The notes beneath the pieces are model-generated. The model had not been told where the DNA came from, did no database searches, and was given only the letters and a program-made list of their open reading frames with translations. Of a DNA stretch of 15,792 bases, positions 6,413 to 14,700 are shown piece after piece. Position 1 is the stretch's first letter; every line of letters begins with the position of its first letter. Location of the stretch: contig WRNX01000019.1 of NCBI GenBank assembly GCA_009776395.1, positions 1-15,792 of the forward strand. The letters run 5' to 3'. The position numbers were made by a program, and so were the translations under genes. Source of the stretch: Lentimicrobiaceae bacterium (GTDB taxonomy: Bacteria; Bacteroidota; Bacteroidia; Bacteroidales; WCHB1-69).

Positions 6413-8203
6413 ATGAAAAAACTACTTCTTTTATTAGCATTATCAATGCTTATCGTAATGAGCGGTTGCAAAAAAAACAAGCCGCCTACATGTACAATCA
6501 TCTCTCCAAAAGATGGCGCAGAACTTTCAATTACTGATGATATTATCGTTAATGTAAATGCCAAAGACCCTGATGGTTCTATTGTTACGGTAAATGTGTA
6601 TTTTGATAATTTACAATACGGCGCTGCCGTAACAGAGCCATATATGGCTACCATTCCTTCTGCGGTTTTAACTCAAGGAAAACATACCATTAAAGCGGTA
6701 GCCATTGACAACGAAGCTGCACAGACAGAAGCCTCAATTACTGTAAATATTGGCGATGGCGGAAATGAAACAGAAAGTCCTAATTTTGTTACATTTACGA
6801 GTGGAGTTATTCCTGTTAGTTGGAAAACAAATACATGGGAGGTAGATGTGGCAATGGGATACGATGACAATTACTCTCTGAGGTCAAACAATCCTATTGC
6901 TTCAGTCATAACAAATAAAACGATAAACAATACAGGCTATGTTGAATTTTTTACTTATGGCAGCAGTTTTGATTTGTTTATTGATAATGTAAAAGCACAA
7001 GCGTTTTCAGAGGATCAGGCAGATAGCTGGAAAAAATGGGTCTATACTTTTAATAAAGGAACACATTCTTTTAGATGGGAGGTTAATGGCGCTGTTGTAT
7101 ATATAGATGCTATTACGTTTGCTCCTGCTGCATTACCAAAATTATCAACTGCTGAAGTAACAAATATTACATCTACCACTGCTACTTCCGGAGGAAACGT
7201 TACAGATCATGGAAACAGTTTAGTTACGGCACGGGGTGTTTGCTGGAGTACTTCACAAAATCCAACAATAAATGACCAAAAAACCATAGATGGTTCTGGA
7301 ATCGGAAACTTCACAAGTAATATAACAGGACTAACATCCAATACGAATTATTATGTACGGGCGTATGCTACTAATGAAATTGGAACAGCCTACGGGGAAC
7401 AACTCTCTTTTACAGCATCATCATCAAATTTAGCGGAAGTAACAACTGAAAATGTAACTAATATAACAGTTTCAACTGCAGATTGTGGAGGAACTGTCAT
7501 AAGTGATGGCAATAGTTCTGTTACGGCGCGGGGTGTTTGTTGGAGTACATCTCAAAATCCTACAATTAATGATAATAAAACGATTAATGGTACAGGAACA
7601 GGTAGTTTTACAAGTAAGATGGCAAATCTTTCTGCAAATACTTTGTATTATGTAAGAGCTTATGCAACAAATAATGCTGGAACCGCTTACGGTGAACAAG
7701 TAACTTTAACAACTAAAAAAATTGCGGTAGGTGAAAAATATCAAGGTGGTATCATTGCATACGTTGACAACACGGGTGTTCATGGTTTAATTGCAGCGCC
7801 AAGCGATCATGCCTATACAGTCAAGTGGAATAATGGTATCCCTGCAGCATATCTTGTTACCGGAGCAACTGGTACAGCAATTGGAACAGGGCAAAGCAAT
7901 ACTACTAAAATAATAGATATTCACGGAGGAGGGCAGTATGGAACCGGAAATTATGCTGCTTATTTATGCCATGTTTTTGAACTTGATGGATATTCTGATT
8001 GGTATCTACCCAGTAAAAATGAATTAAATGAACTTTATAAAAACCAAGATATAATCGGTGGGTTTGATTCTTCCAAGGGGTATTGGAGTTCAACCGAATA
8101 TGATTATAAAAATGCCTGGTATCAACATTTTAGCAATGGATTTCAGTCTGAACGGGTAAAAGATTATACTGACTTTAAATTTCGTGCTATTCGTTCTTTT
8201 TGA
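6413..8203 (+). CDS. Mosaic surface lipoprotein: Ig-like, jelly-roll-like, two FN3-like repeats and C-terminal Lcl (DUF1566) domain
   Basis: This is a 596-residue predicted lipoprotein. The signal peptide ends in lipobox MSGC with lipidated Cys19, followed by KKNK. Residues about 24-113 (PPTCTIISPKDGAEL, AKDPDGSIVTVNVYFDN, GKHTIKAVAIDNEA) match bacterial Ig-like Big_7 domains. Residues about 120-236 look like an all-beta, possibly carbohydrate-binding, domain (TGYVEFFTYGSSFDLFIDN, GTHSFRWEVNG), which I cannot name. Two FN3-like repeats follow at about 241-338 and 339-436, each with ARGVCWSTSQNPTIND and YYVRAYATN. Residues about 440-596 are an Lcl_C/DUF1566 domain with DGYSDWYLPSKNELNELY (from 525), GYWSSTEYD (from 556) and a C-terminal FRAIRSF. 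Such proteins are usually cell-surface adhesion or glycan-associated factors, but no substrate or enzyme activity can be assigned. The gene converges on the S46 peptidase gene. Confidence 0.8.
   Translation: MKKLLLLLALSMLIVMSGCKKNKPPTCTIISPKDGAELSITDDIIVNVNAKDPDGSIVTVNVYFDNLQYGAAVTEPYMATIPSAVLTQGKHTIKAVAIDNEAAQTEASITVNIGDGGNETESPNFVTFTSGVIPVSWKTNTWEVDVAMGYDDNYSLRSNNPIASVITNKTINNTGYVEFFTYGSSFDLFIDNVKAQAFSEDQADSWKKWVYTFNKGTHSFRWEVNGAVVYIDAITFAPAALPKLSTAEVTNITSTTATSGGNVTDHGNSLVTARGVCWSTSQNPTINDQKTIDGSGIGNFTSNITGLTSNTNYYVRAYATNEIGTAYGEQLSFTASSSNLAEVTTENVTNITVSTADCGGTVISDGNSSVTARGVCWSTSQNPTINDNKTINGTGTGSFTSKMANLSANTLYYVRAYATNNAGTAYGEQVTLTTKKIAVGEKYQGGIIAYVDNTGVHGLIAAPSDHAYTVKWNNGIPAAYLVTGATGTAIGTGQSNTTKIIDIHGGGQYGTGNYAAYLCHVFELDGYSDWYLPSKNELNELYKNQDIIGGFDSSKGYWSSTEYDYKNAWYQHFSNGFQSERVKDYTDFKFRAIRSF
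7133..7726 (+). repeat. Tandem FN3-like coding repeat, two units of about 297 nt
   Basis: The motif ARGVCWSTSQNPTIND begins at residue 273 (nt 7229) and again at residue 372 (nt 7526), exactly 99 codons apart. The DNA is similar but not identical between the units, with many silent changes. This is therefore an old domain duplication rather than a recent DNA-level one. Confidence 0.85.
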
Positions 8204-8216
8204 CAGTTTCACTGTC
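8202..8216 (+). other. Small perfect hairpin at the stop codon of the mosaic lipoprotein gene
   Basis: GACAGT-TTC-ACTGTC forms a 6-bp perfect stem with a 3-nt loop, beginning inside the TGA stop codon (8201-8203). No T-run follows on either strand, so it does not meet the intrinsic-terminator pattern. It could protect the 3' end of the mRNA. Confidence 0.35.
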
Positions 8217-8242
8217 GCCCGAATATTTCAAAAATTGGAGTT

Positions 8243-8273
8243 GATGTTAATTAATCACTAATTATTTAGCATC
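8243..8273. terminator. Imperfect 13-bp inverted repeat between convergent genes
   Basis: The arms gatgttaattaat (8243-8255) and attatttagcatc (8261-8273) pair over 13 positions with one G-U wobble and one mismatch, around the 5-nt loop cacta. The structure ends 3 nt beyond the S46 stop codon and lies in the 73-nt gap between convergent genes, so it could end transcription from either side. Neither side carries a good T-run. A short T tract occurs about 10 nt later on the minus strand. Confidence 0.4.
8250..8270 (+). repeat. aYtaaWc-type heptamers in the convergent gap
   Basis: attaatc and actaatt, followed by the poorer atttagc, match the heptamer family at 111-145 and 5520-5540. The 10-mer ttaatcacta is identical at 5521-5530 and 8251-8260. 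The units overlap the inverted repeat at 8243-8273, so the resemblance may partly be chance. Confidence 0.35.
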
Positions 8274-8276
8274 TCA

Positions 8277-10421
8277 TCACTCAATAATCATCATCTCATC
8301 AAGCAGATAGCCTGCTCCGCCCACTTTGTCAATTACAAACATCACATAGCGGATGTCCACACAAATACATCTTTGTAATTCAGGGTTATAGATGATGTTA
8401 CTACTTAACGATTCCCAATTTCCATCAAAAGCGCAGCCAATCAATTCGCCGCTGGCATTAATAACGGGACTTCCGGAGTTGCCTCCGGTAATATCGTTGT
8501 TAGTTAAAAAACAAACATTTAAAACGTCATCTTTTCCATATCTACCGTAGTCTTTTGCCAAAATCAACTCTTTTAATTTTGCCGGAACATCAAATTCCGG
8601 ATCTCCGGGAATCTCTTTGGGCAAAATTCCGTCCGTAGTAGTAAACCAATTGTAATACACAGCCTCTTGCGGGTAATAATCCAACACTTTTCCATAAGTT
8701 ACTCGCATGGTTGAGTTGGCATCCGGATAAATTGCCTTTTCAGCCTCCATCTCTTTAATTGCCGCCAAATAGTTACGACGCGGAGTAGCAAGTTTACTAT
8801 CGTAACCCAAATAACCGGCTTGGGTGGATGAGATAATTCCGAAAATAGATTGGAAATATTTAATTAACGGGTCGTTGTCAAAAATTTTCACAGAAGGTTT
8901 TTGTAAATATTTGTTAAAGTTCGTTTCATTAGAAAAGATAGAGTTTTCAGAAATCGCTTTAACAAATAATCCTATCTCTCCTTTGTAATTTTTATCTATA
9001 TATTCAAAAATATCCGGTTGATTCTCAAGAGGAAGTGTTTTCCATAGTTTAAGGGTTGCCAAAATAATTTGCATTTCGGTTTCAAAATCAGTTTTTTTTC
9101 TAAAATCATCAAAACTTGTTTTTAACTTTTCGATTTTTTCTTGTGAAAACTTTTTTTCATCTTTGGCAAGTTTTGCGTTTAATTCGTAAGGAAGAAGTAA
9201 ATTTTTGGAAGTCAGCAACGAAATATTGGCATACATGAAACATTTTAGGGTCATGGGTTGAACATTTTCACAAATCTGTTCAATTTCGGATAACGTTTTT
9301 CCATATTTACCTGCTCTTACTGTGTCCTGGCAAATCCAATCCTGTAAAACTTTTTCCTGTTCGGCTTTTCTTGCTACCACATTCAATCTTGCAAGGCTAA
9401 GTGTTTCTCCTTTTTTCATTTTCCACATATTTGCAAAACCGGCATAATTATCTGCATACAACAATCTTACTTTATCGCTGGCATTAATTGCGTCGTTAAT
9501 TACAGGTAAGATTATGTCAAAAGCATATACTAACGGCGGATTAATCACATTCATCGTATTCAACACTTCGTAAGAGGTCATAAACCGTTCTGTAGTACCG
9601 GGGTATCCCCAAATCATGGCATAATCTCCTTTGTCAATTCCTTGAATATTAACAGGTAGATAATGTTTGGGAACTAAGGGAATATTTTCTTTTGAATAGG
9701 TTGCGGGAGAGCCGTCGGGGGCGGTATAAATTCTGAACAGTGAAAAATCGCCGGTATGTCGGGGCCACATCCAATTGTCTGTATCGCCTCCAAACTTGCC
9801 AATTCCGCTGGGCGGCGCACCTACCAAACGAACATCTTTATAAGTAACATACACAAACATATAGTACTCATTTCCTTCAAAAAAAGGTTTTACTTCCACA
9901 CTGTATTTTCCGTTTTCGGCGTTATCTTTTTTCAATTTAGTAATTGTTTTTTCGATGGCTTTTTTTCGGTCATTTCCCGAAATATCCTCTTTAAGGCTGT
10001 CTAAAACCATTTTTGTAACATCTTCCATACGCACTAAAAAAGAGACATAAAATCCTTCATTAGGGAGTTCTTCCTCTTTCGACATTGCCCAAAAGCCATT
10101 TTTCAGATAGTCGTTTTCTTCGGTAGAATGTTTAAAAATAAACTGGTACCCACAATGGTGATTGGTGAGCATAAGTCCTTCATTTGAAATCATTTCGCCG
10201 GTGCAAAATCCTCCGCCCAATTGCACTATAGCATCTTTGAGCGAAGAGTTGTTGATGTTGTAAAGTTGTTCTTCGGTAAGTTTCAGCCCTAATTTTTGCA
10301 TCTGCTCATAATTGTAATCTTTGATGAACATAGGTAGCCACATCCCCTCGTCGGGCGGAGTGATAGCAAAAAGGCGGAATAGGGAAACCGCCAGTACGAA
10401 AATAAAAGTTGTTTTTTTCAT
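8277..10421 (-). CDS. S46-family dipeptidyl-peptidase, DPP7-like
   Basis: This 714-residue serine exopeptidase removes dipeptides from peptide N-termini in the periplasm. It has a signal peptide (MKKTTFIFVLAVSLFRLFA), then ITPPDEGMWLPMF, the usual S46 mature start. The chymotrypsin-like triad is recognisable from family alignment: TNHHCGY with the catalytic His (88/89), GDTDNWMWPRHTGDFS with Asp225, and TGGNSGSP with Ser649. Length and spacing match Porphyromonas gingivalis DPP7 (712 residues, Ser648). The residue 18 after the catalytic Ser is Gly667 (in FDGN), where DPP7 has Gly and the acidic-specific DPP11 has Arg. This suggests a preference for hydrophobic rather than Asp/Glu P1 residues. 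An upstream in-frame Met (10445) was rejected because it precedes the signal peptide and overlaps the stop codon of the NuoE-like gene. That gene ends 13 nt upstream on the same strand, so the pair may be cotranscribed. Confidence 0.93.
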   Translation of the reverse strand: MKKTTFIFVLAVSLFRLFAITPPDEGMWLPMFIKDYNYEQMQKLGLKLTEEQLYNINNSSLKDAIVQLGGGFCTGEMISNEGLMLTNHHCGYQFIFKHSTEENDYLKNGFWAMSKEEELPNEGFYVSFLVRMEDVTKMVLDSLKEDISGNDRKKAIEKTITKLKKDNAENGKYSVEVKPFFEGNEYYMFVYVTYKDVRLVGAPPSGIGKFGGDTDNWMWPRHTGDFSLFRIYTAPDGSPATYSKENIPLVPKHYLPVNIQGIDKGDYAMIWGYPGTTERFMTSYEVLNTMNVINPPLVYAFDIILPVINDAINASDKVRLLYADNYAGFANMWKMKKGETLSLARLNVVARKAEQEKVLQDWICQDTVRAGKYGKTLSEIEQICENVQPMTLKCFMYANISLLTSKNLLLPYELNAKLAKDEKKFSQEKIEKLKTSFDDFRKKTDFETEMQIILATLKLWKTLPLENQPDIFEYIDKNYKGEIGLFVKAISENSIFSNETNFNKYLQKPSVKIFDNDPLIKYFQSIFGIISSTQAGYLGYDSKLATPRRNYLAAIKEMEAEKAIYPDANSTMRVTYGKVLDYYPQEAVYYNWFTTTDGILPKEIPGDPEFDVPAKLKELILAKDYGRYGKDDVLNVCFLTNNDITGGNSGSPVINASGELIGCAFDGNWESLSSNIIYNPELQRCICVDIRYVMFVIDKVGGAGYLLDEMMIIE

Positions 10422-10434
10422 TATGAAATAATTT

Positions 10435-10932
10435 TTATACTGCAAATCCTAAGTTTTTATACTCATCCACAATGTTTTTCACATCGTCTGAGGCAAGTCG
10501 CCCATATACTTTTTCACCTACAAGTGCAACCGGAGCAAGTCCGCAGGCGCCCACACAACGCAGGGATGCCAATGAGAACAATCCGTCTGCGCCGGTTTCG
10601 CCCACATTAAGACCTAATAGATGTTTAAATTCATCTAAGATCCGTTCTGCGCCTCGCACATAGCAAGCCGTTCCCATACAGATAGATATGGGATAACGCC
10701 CTTTTGGGATCATCGTAAAAAAGGAGTAGAAAGATACTACGCCATACACTTTTGCTGTAGGAATTTTTAATTCCTGTGCAATAACCTCTTGCGCTTCTGC
10801 GGGAAGATAACCCAAAAAGTCTTGCGTTTTATGCAATACATTGATCAACTCGCCCGGATTATTGTTGAACGATTTACAAATCTCTTCGATTTTAGTTCTT
10901 GTTTTTTGACTGATTTGAATTTTAACTGACAT
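10435..10932 (-). CDS. NuoE/HndA-type [2Fe-2S] subunit, without neighbouring partner subunits
   Basis: This 165-residue protein belongs to the thioredoxin-like [2Fe-2S] ferredoxin family (complex I 24 kDa). The four cluster ligands are visible as CMGTAC (Cys85, Cys90) and CVGAC (Cys126, Cys130), the C-x4-C ... C-x3-C pattern. The N-terminal helical bundle includes LINVLHKTQDFLGYLP and KVYGVVSFYSFF. Family members act as NuoE of respiratory complex I or as the small subunit of NAD(P)-linked and electron-bifurcating [FeFe]-hydrogenases (HndA/HydC). The downstream gene encodes an S46 peptidase, and the 245 nt upstream are non-coding, so no NuoF, NuoG or hydrogenase subunit is adjacent. Many Bacteroidetes complex I operons lack nuoEFG. 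The CMGTACYVRGAERIL wording is close to anaerobic HndA/HydC proteins. I therefore favour a hydrogenase-associated role, by inference only. Confidence 0.9.
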   Translation of the reverse strand: MSVKIQISQKTRTKIEEICKSFNNNPGELINVLHKTQDFLGYLPAEAQEVIAQELKIPTAKVYGVVSFYSFFTMIPKGRYPISICMGTACYVRGAERILDEFKHLLGLNVGETGADGLFSLASLRCVGACGLAPVALVGEKVYGRLASDDVKNIVDEYKNLGFAV

Positions 10933-11139
10933 TTATTATTAGTTTAAAGTTTTTTGGTTTATCTTTTTTGCCTAAAAAAATTATGTTCTATATTTTGTAA
11001 TAGTCAATTTTTTGAGCATTTGTTTAAAGCTACATAAAGATACAATTTAAGGTTTGTTAAAAACGGTTGCAAATAAACAACTTTTTCTTTTTCAAATGAA
11101 CTTTTTTAGAAAGATAAAAAAGATTAATAATTTTTTTTG

Positions 11140-11147
11140 CATATTTG
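11140..11147 (+). promoter_or_regulatory. Possible -7 element of the HsdR-N gene
   Basis: CATATTTG differs from TAnnTTTG at one base and would start transcription about 25 nt before the ATG at 11178. It lies in the 245-nt divergent region 10933-11177, which is very AT-rich. That region otherwise shows only a 7-bp A/T inverted repeat (11101-11107 with 11116-11122) and no clear promoter for the NuoE-like gene. Confidence 0.35.
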
Positions 11148-11177
11148 CAGTTATAAATTTTTTAAAAGAGACTAACG

Positions 11178-11603
11178 ATGTTATCTAATAATTTGATAAA
11201 AAATATGATAAAAATTAGAAACCAAAAAGACGTATTGCAACTATTTGACCCTATTCGCAAAAAATGGGTGACACTTACCGAAGAAGAAAAAGTAAGACAA
11301 TTTTTTGTTTTGAAATTAATAAACGAACTAAAAATCCCCGCCTCACATATTTCGGTAGAAAAAAAAATTACGCTGAATGGACTTACAAAAAGATACGATA
11401 TTGTGGTTTATAAAGATGCTAAACCATGGATGGTAGTAGAGTGCAAAGCGCCAAATGTTCCACTAACCCAACAAGTGATGGAACAGGCAGGAAGATACAA
11501 CCAAACTTTAAACGCTGAAATTATTGGCATTACAAATGGATTGGAACAAAAATTTTTTAAAATTAATTATGAAACGAAAGAGATTACAGAAATAATAGAT
11601 TAG
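11178..11603 (+). CDS. Stand-alone type I restriction HsdR N-terminal (PD-(D/E)xK) domain protein
   Basis: This 141-residue protein consists of one domain, the HsdR N-terminal nuclease-like fold (HSDR_N_2 type). The core shows E37 in a helix, then NGLTKRYDIVVY with Asp74, VVECKAP with the E88-x-K90 pair, then QQVMEQAGRYN (98-108). This is the order of the PD-(D/E)xK nuclease signature with its helical QxxxY/RY tail. True HsdR proteins are about 1000 residues with an SF2 translocase. No translocase, HsdM or HsdS is nearby, so this is not a restriction system. Similar small proteins are widespread in Bacteroidetes with unknown function. The start at 11178 is supported by AAAAGAG seven bases upstream. 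An alternative Met at 11205 would remove nine unconserved residues. A heptamer array follows 10 nt after the stop, then secDF. Confidence 0.85.
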   Translation: MLSNNLIKNMIKIRNQKDVLQLFDPIRKKWVTLTEEEKVRQFFVLKLINELKIPASHISVEKKITLNGLTKRYDIVVYKDAKPWMVVECKAPNVPLTQQVMEQAGRYNQTLNAEIIGITNGLEQKFFKINYETKEITEIID

Positions 11604-11613
11604 TGCAGAAACC

Positions 11614-11641
11614 ATAACTCGTAACTTGTAACTCGTAACTT
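11614..11641 (+). repeat. Heptamer tandem array, gtaactY type, four units
   Basis: Four consecutive 7-mers are visible: ataactc, gtaactt, gtaactc, gtaactt. The array lies 10 nt after the stop of the HsdR-N gene and about 35 nt before the secDF -7 element. The unit is the same as at 148-182 in the groES-groEL spacer, including the order c, t, c for the last base of three neighbouring units. Confidence 0.8.
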
Positions 11642-11675
11642 TAAATTTTAATCTTAAATTATTCCAAAAAAATAC

Positions 11676-11683
11676 TATATTTG
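11676..11683 (+). promoter_or_regulatory. Probable -7 element (TATATTTG) of secDF
   Basis: TATATTTG is an exact match to the Bacteroidetes TAnnTTTG element, followed by GCAACC. It would start transcription near 11690, giving a leader of about 54 nt before the ATG at 11744. A -33 TTTG is not evident in the AT-rich upstream stretch. Confidence 0.6.
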
Positions 11684-11743
11684 CAACCTTGTAAAAAAAT
11701 ATAAAATTAAATTTTAAATTATTAATAATCAATTAAATACAAA

Positions 11744-14700
11744 ATGAAAAATAAAGGTTTATTTCTGTTTTTTTCCGTAATTCTTGCTATTGCATGCTTG
11801 TATTGCTTGTCGTTTTCGTTCGTAACCTATAAAATTGGTAGAGATGCCGACAAACACGCCAACGACCCCGACGCTATTGCCGAAGCGCTGACAAATGTTA
11901 CCGACCCCATGATGATTAACCACATTAAAGATTCGGTAATCAATGCACGCAGAGCGGATTATCTGGGACGCAAAAACGAAGAAAAAGTATTCTTGGGCAG
12001 CACTTATAAACAAGCTAAATATAAAGAGGTTAACTTAGGTCTTGACTTAAAAGGCGGGATGAACGTTACCTTAGAAGTTTCTTACCCCGATGTCTTGAAA
12101 AGTTTAGCCGAAAATACAGAAGACCAATTGTTTACAAATGCATTCAACAATACTAATGATGAATATGAAAAAACAAATGGTGATTTTATTGACATCTTCG
12201 TTAAAAATTTCAATGCGCAAAAAATTGCACTTGATATGCCGAATGCACAACTTCGAACCTATTTCGGAGAACGATACGGAGTGAAAAACGCTACCGATGC
12301 AGATATTGTTAAATTCTTAAAAACGGAATCTAACGAAGTTATTGACAGAACTTTCCGCATCTTGCGCACCCGTATTGACCGCTTTGGAGTTGCACAACCC
12401 AACTTGCAACGTTTAACAGGAAGCCGCATCTTGGTTGAACTCCCCGGCATTAAAGAACCGGAACGGGTTACCGAACTGTTGAAAAGTACTGCCAAATTGG
12501 AATTTTGGGAAGTTTATAACGATAACATGAACGGAAGATCTATCATTGAAAGATTTTATGAAGCAGACCAACGTTTGGCAAGAGACCTGAAAGCAAAAAA
12601 AGAGTTGGAAGCAAGAAAAGCAGAACAAATAGAAACTTCAGCCCCAACCGACACAACCACTACCTCAATTTTTGAAGAAAATAATATAGAAGATGATATT
12701 GAAGGCGCTATTGTTGCCCACGCTTCGCAGCGCTCAAATGGCATAGTTATAGGATTCTATAAAGAAGCTGACATAAAAATTGTAAATCAGTTACTTCCAG
12801 AACTCATCAAATTGCTGGGAGATAAAAATGTGGAATTTATGTGGGGAAAACCTGATAGAAACTATGACAACTTATACCCGCTCATTCCGTTGAAAAGAAA
12901 CAACGACCGCATCGGACCCAAATTGAGTTCTGAAACTATTGGTGGCGCCCGCGTAGTAAGAAGCGCACGACAAGATGTAAACCACGAAAATCAAACCGTA
13001 GTTTCTATGGCTATGGAAAGTCAGGCTGCCGAAGAATGGCGCAAAATTACAAGAGCCGCCATGGACAATAAAGCTAAAAGAACTTATATTGCCATAGTAT
13101 TAGATAACTTCGTGTATTCCTATCCTGGTATTCAAGCCGAAATTACAGACGGACAATCACAAATCTCCGGAAATTTTTCTATTGATGAGGCAAAAGACTT
13201 AGCCACCGTACTTAACTCAGGAAACTTGGAAGCCCGCGTAAACATCGTGCAATCGGAAGTGGTAGGACCCACTTTGGGAAAAGAATCTATCACCGCCGGA
13301 TTGCTCTCGTTTTTGTTGGCATTTTTATTGGTATTGTTGTACATGTTTTTATACTACAACAGAGCAGGTTTAATTGCCGACGTGTCTTTAGTCACCAACA
13401 TCTTCTTCATTATGGGCGTACTCGCCTCACTGGGCGCAGCGCTTACTTTGCCCGGTATTGCAGGTATTGTGCTTACACTCGGTATGGCAGTGGACGCTAA
13501 CGTGTTGATATTTGAACGTGTTCGGGAAGAAGTGCGTGCTGGAAAAGGCGCCCGGTTAGCCATTGACGAAGGTTACAAAAATGCCTACTCCGCAATTATT
13601 GACGGTAACGTTACTACCTTAATTACCGCTATCGTATTGTATATTTTTGGTTCAGGTCCTATTCAAGGATTTGCTACTACTTTAATTATCGGTCTTTTAT
13701 CCTCATTATTTACCGCCATTTTTATCACCCGCTTAATTTTTGAAAATGGATTGGCAAAAGGCGTAAACTATAAATTTGGAAACAAATACACCCTACATAC
13801 TTTTGAAAAAGCAAATTACGACTTCATCAAACCTAAAAAAACATTCTATTTAATTTCCATTAGTTTAGCTGTTGTAATGTTCCTCTCTTTTGGTTTTCAA
13901 GGGTTAAATCCGGGTGTTGATTTCACCGGTGGTAGAAACTATGTAGTGCGTTTTGACCAGGATGTTAAAACCAACGAAGTGCGCGCCGCCATTGCTGATG
14001 CTTTTGGCGGTAGCCCCGAAGTGAAAACTTTCGGCGGAAATAACCAAGTGAGAATTACTACCAACTATAAAATTGATAGCAACGATTCTGAAGTGGATAA
14101 AGAAGTGGAATTGATGCTGTATAATGCGTTAAAAGGATTTTTTGCTAAAACCGATATTTCTGATGTTGATTTTACGCAACAAATTGACCCGCGCGGAATT
14201 CAAAGTATGCAAAAAGTACAGCCTACTGTGGCAAAAGAACTGTTGTGGCAAGCAATTTGGGCAGTATTAATATCCTTAGTATTGATTTTCGTCTATATTG
14301 CATTACGTTTCCGTAACTGGCAATTTGGTTTGGGTGGCGTGATTGCCCTTGCGCACGACGCCTTGCTTACCATTGGTTTATTCTCACTCTTCTATAAAGT
14401 GATGCCGTTCTCTATGGAAATTGACCAGTCGTTTATTGCAGCTATCCTCACCGTGATTGGTTATTCAATTAACAACGTAGTAATTATTTACGACCGTATC
14501 CGTGAAAACCTTGGACTGTATCCCAAACGAGAAAACTACATCAATATTAACAATGCGGTAAACAGCACCTTAGGACGTTCTGTGAATACTGCCGGAACTA
14601 CGATTGTGGTATTATTAGCCATCTTTATTTTTGGTGGCGAAGTAATTCGCGGATTTATCTTTGCGATGACCGCCGGTATTATCATTGGTACCTATTCTGC

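Noticed and set aside
10422..10445. Extended start of the S46 peptidase adding 8 residues
   Set aside because: It would put residues before a standard MKK signal peptide and overlap the stop codon of the NuoE-like gene.
11101..11138. Inverted repeat CTTTTTT/AAAAAAG followed by T8 as a terminator
   Set aside because: No gene on the plus strand is transcribed into it, since the upstream neighbour points away. In DNA this AT-rich, such A/T arms are expected by chance.
11178..11603. Type I restriction-modification locus
   Set aside because: Only an isolated HsdR N-terminal domain is present. There is no translocase, methyltransferase or specificity subunit in either direction.
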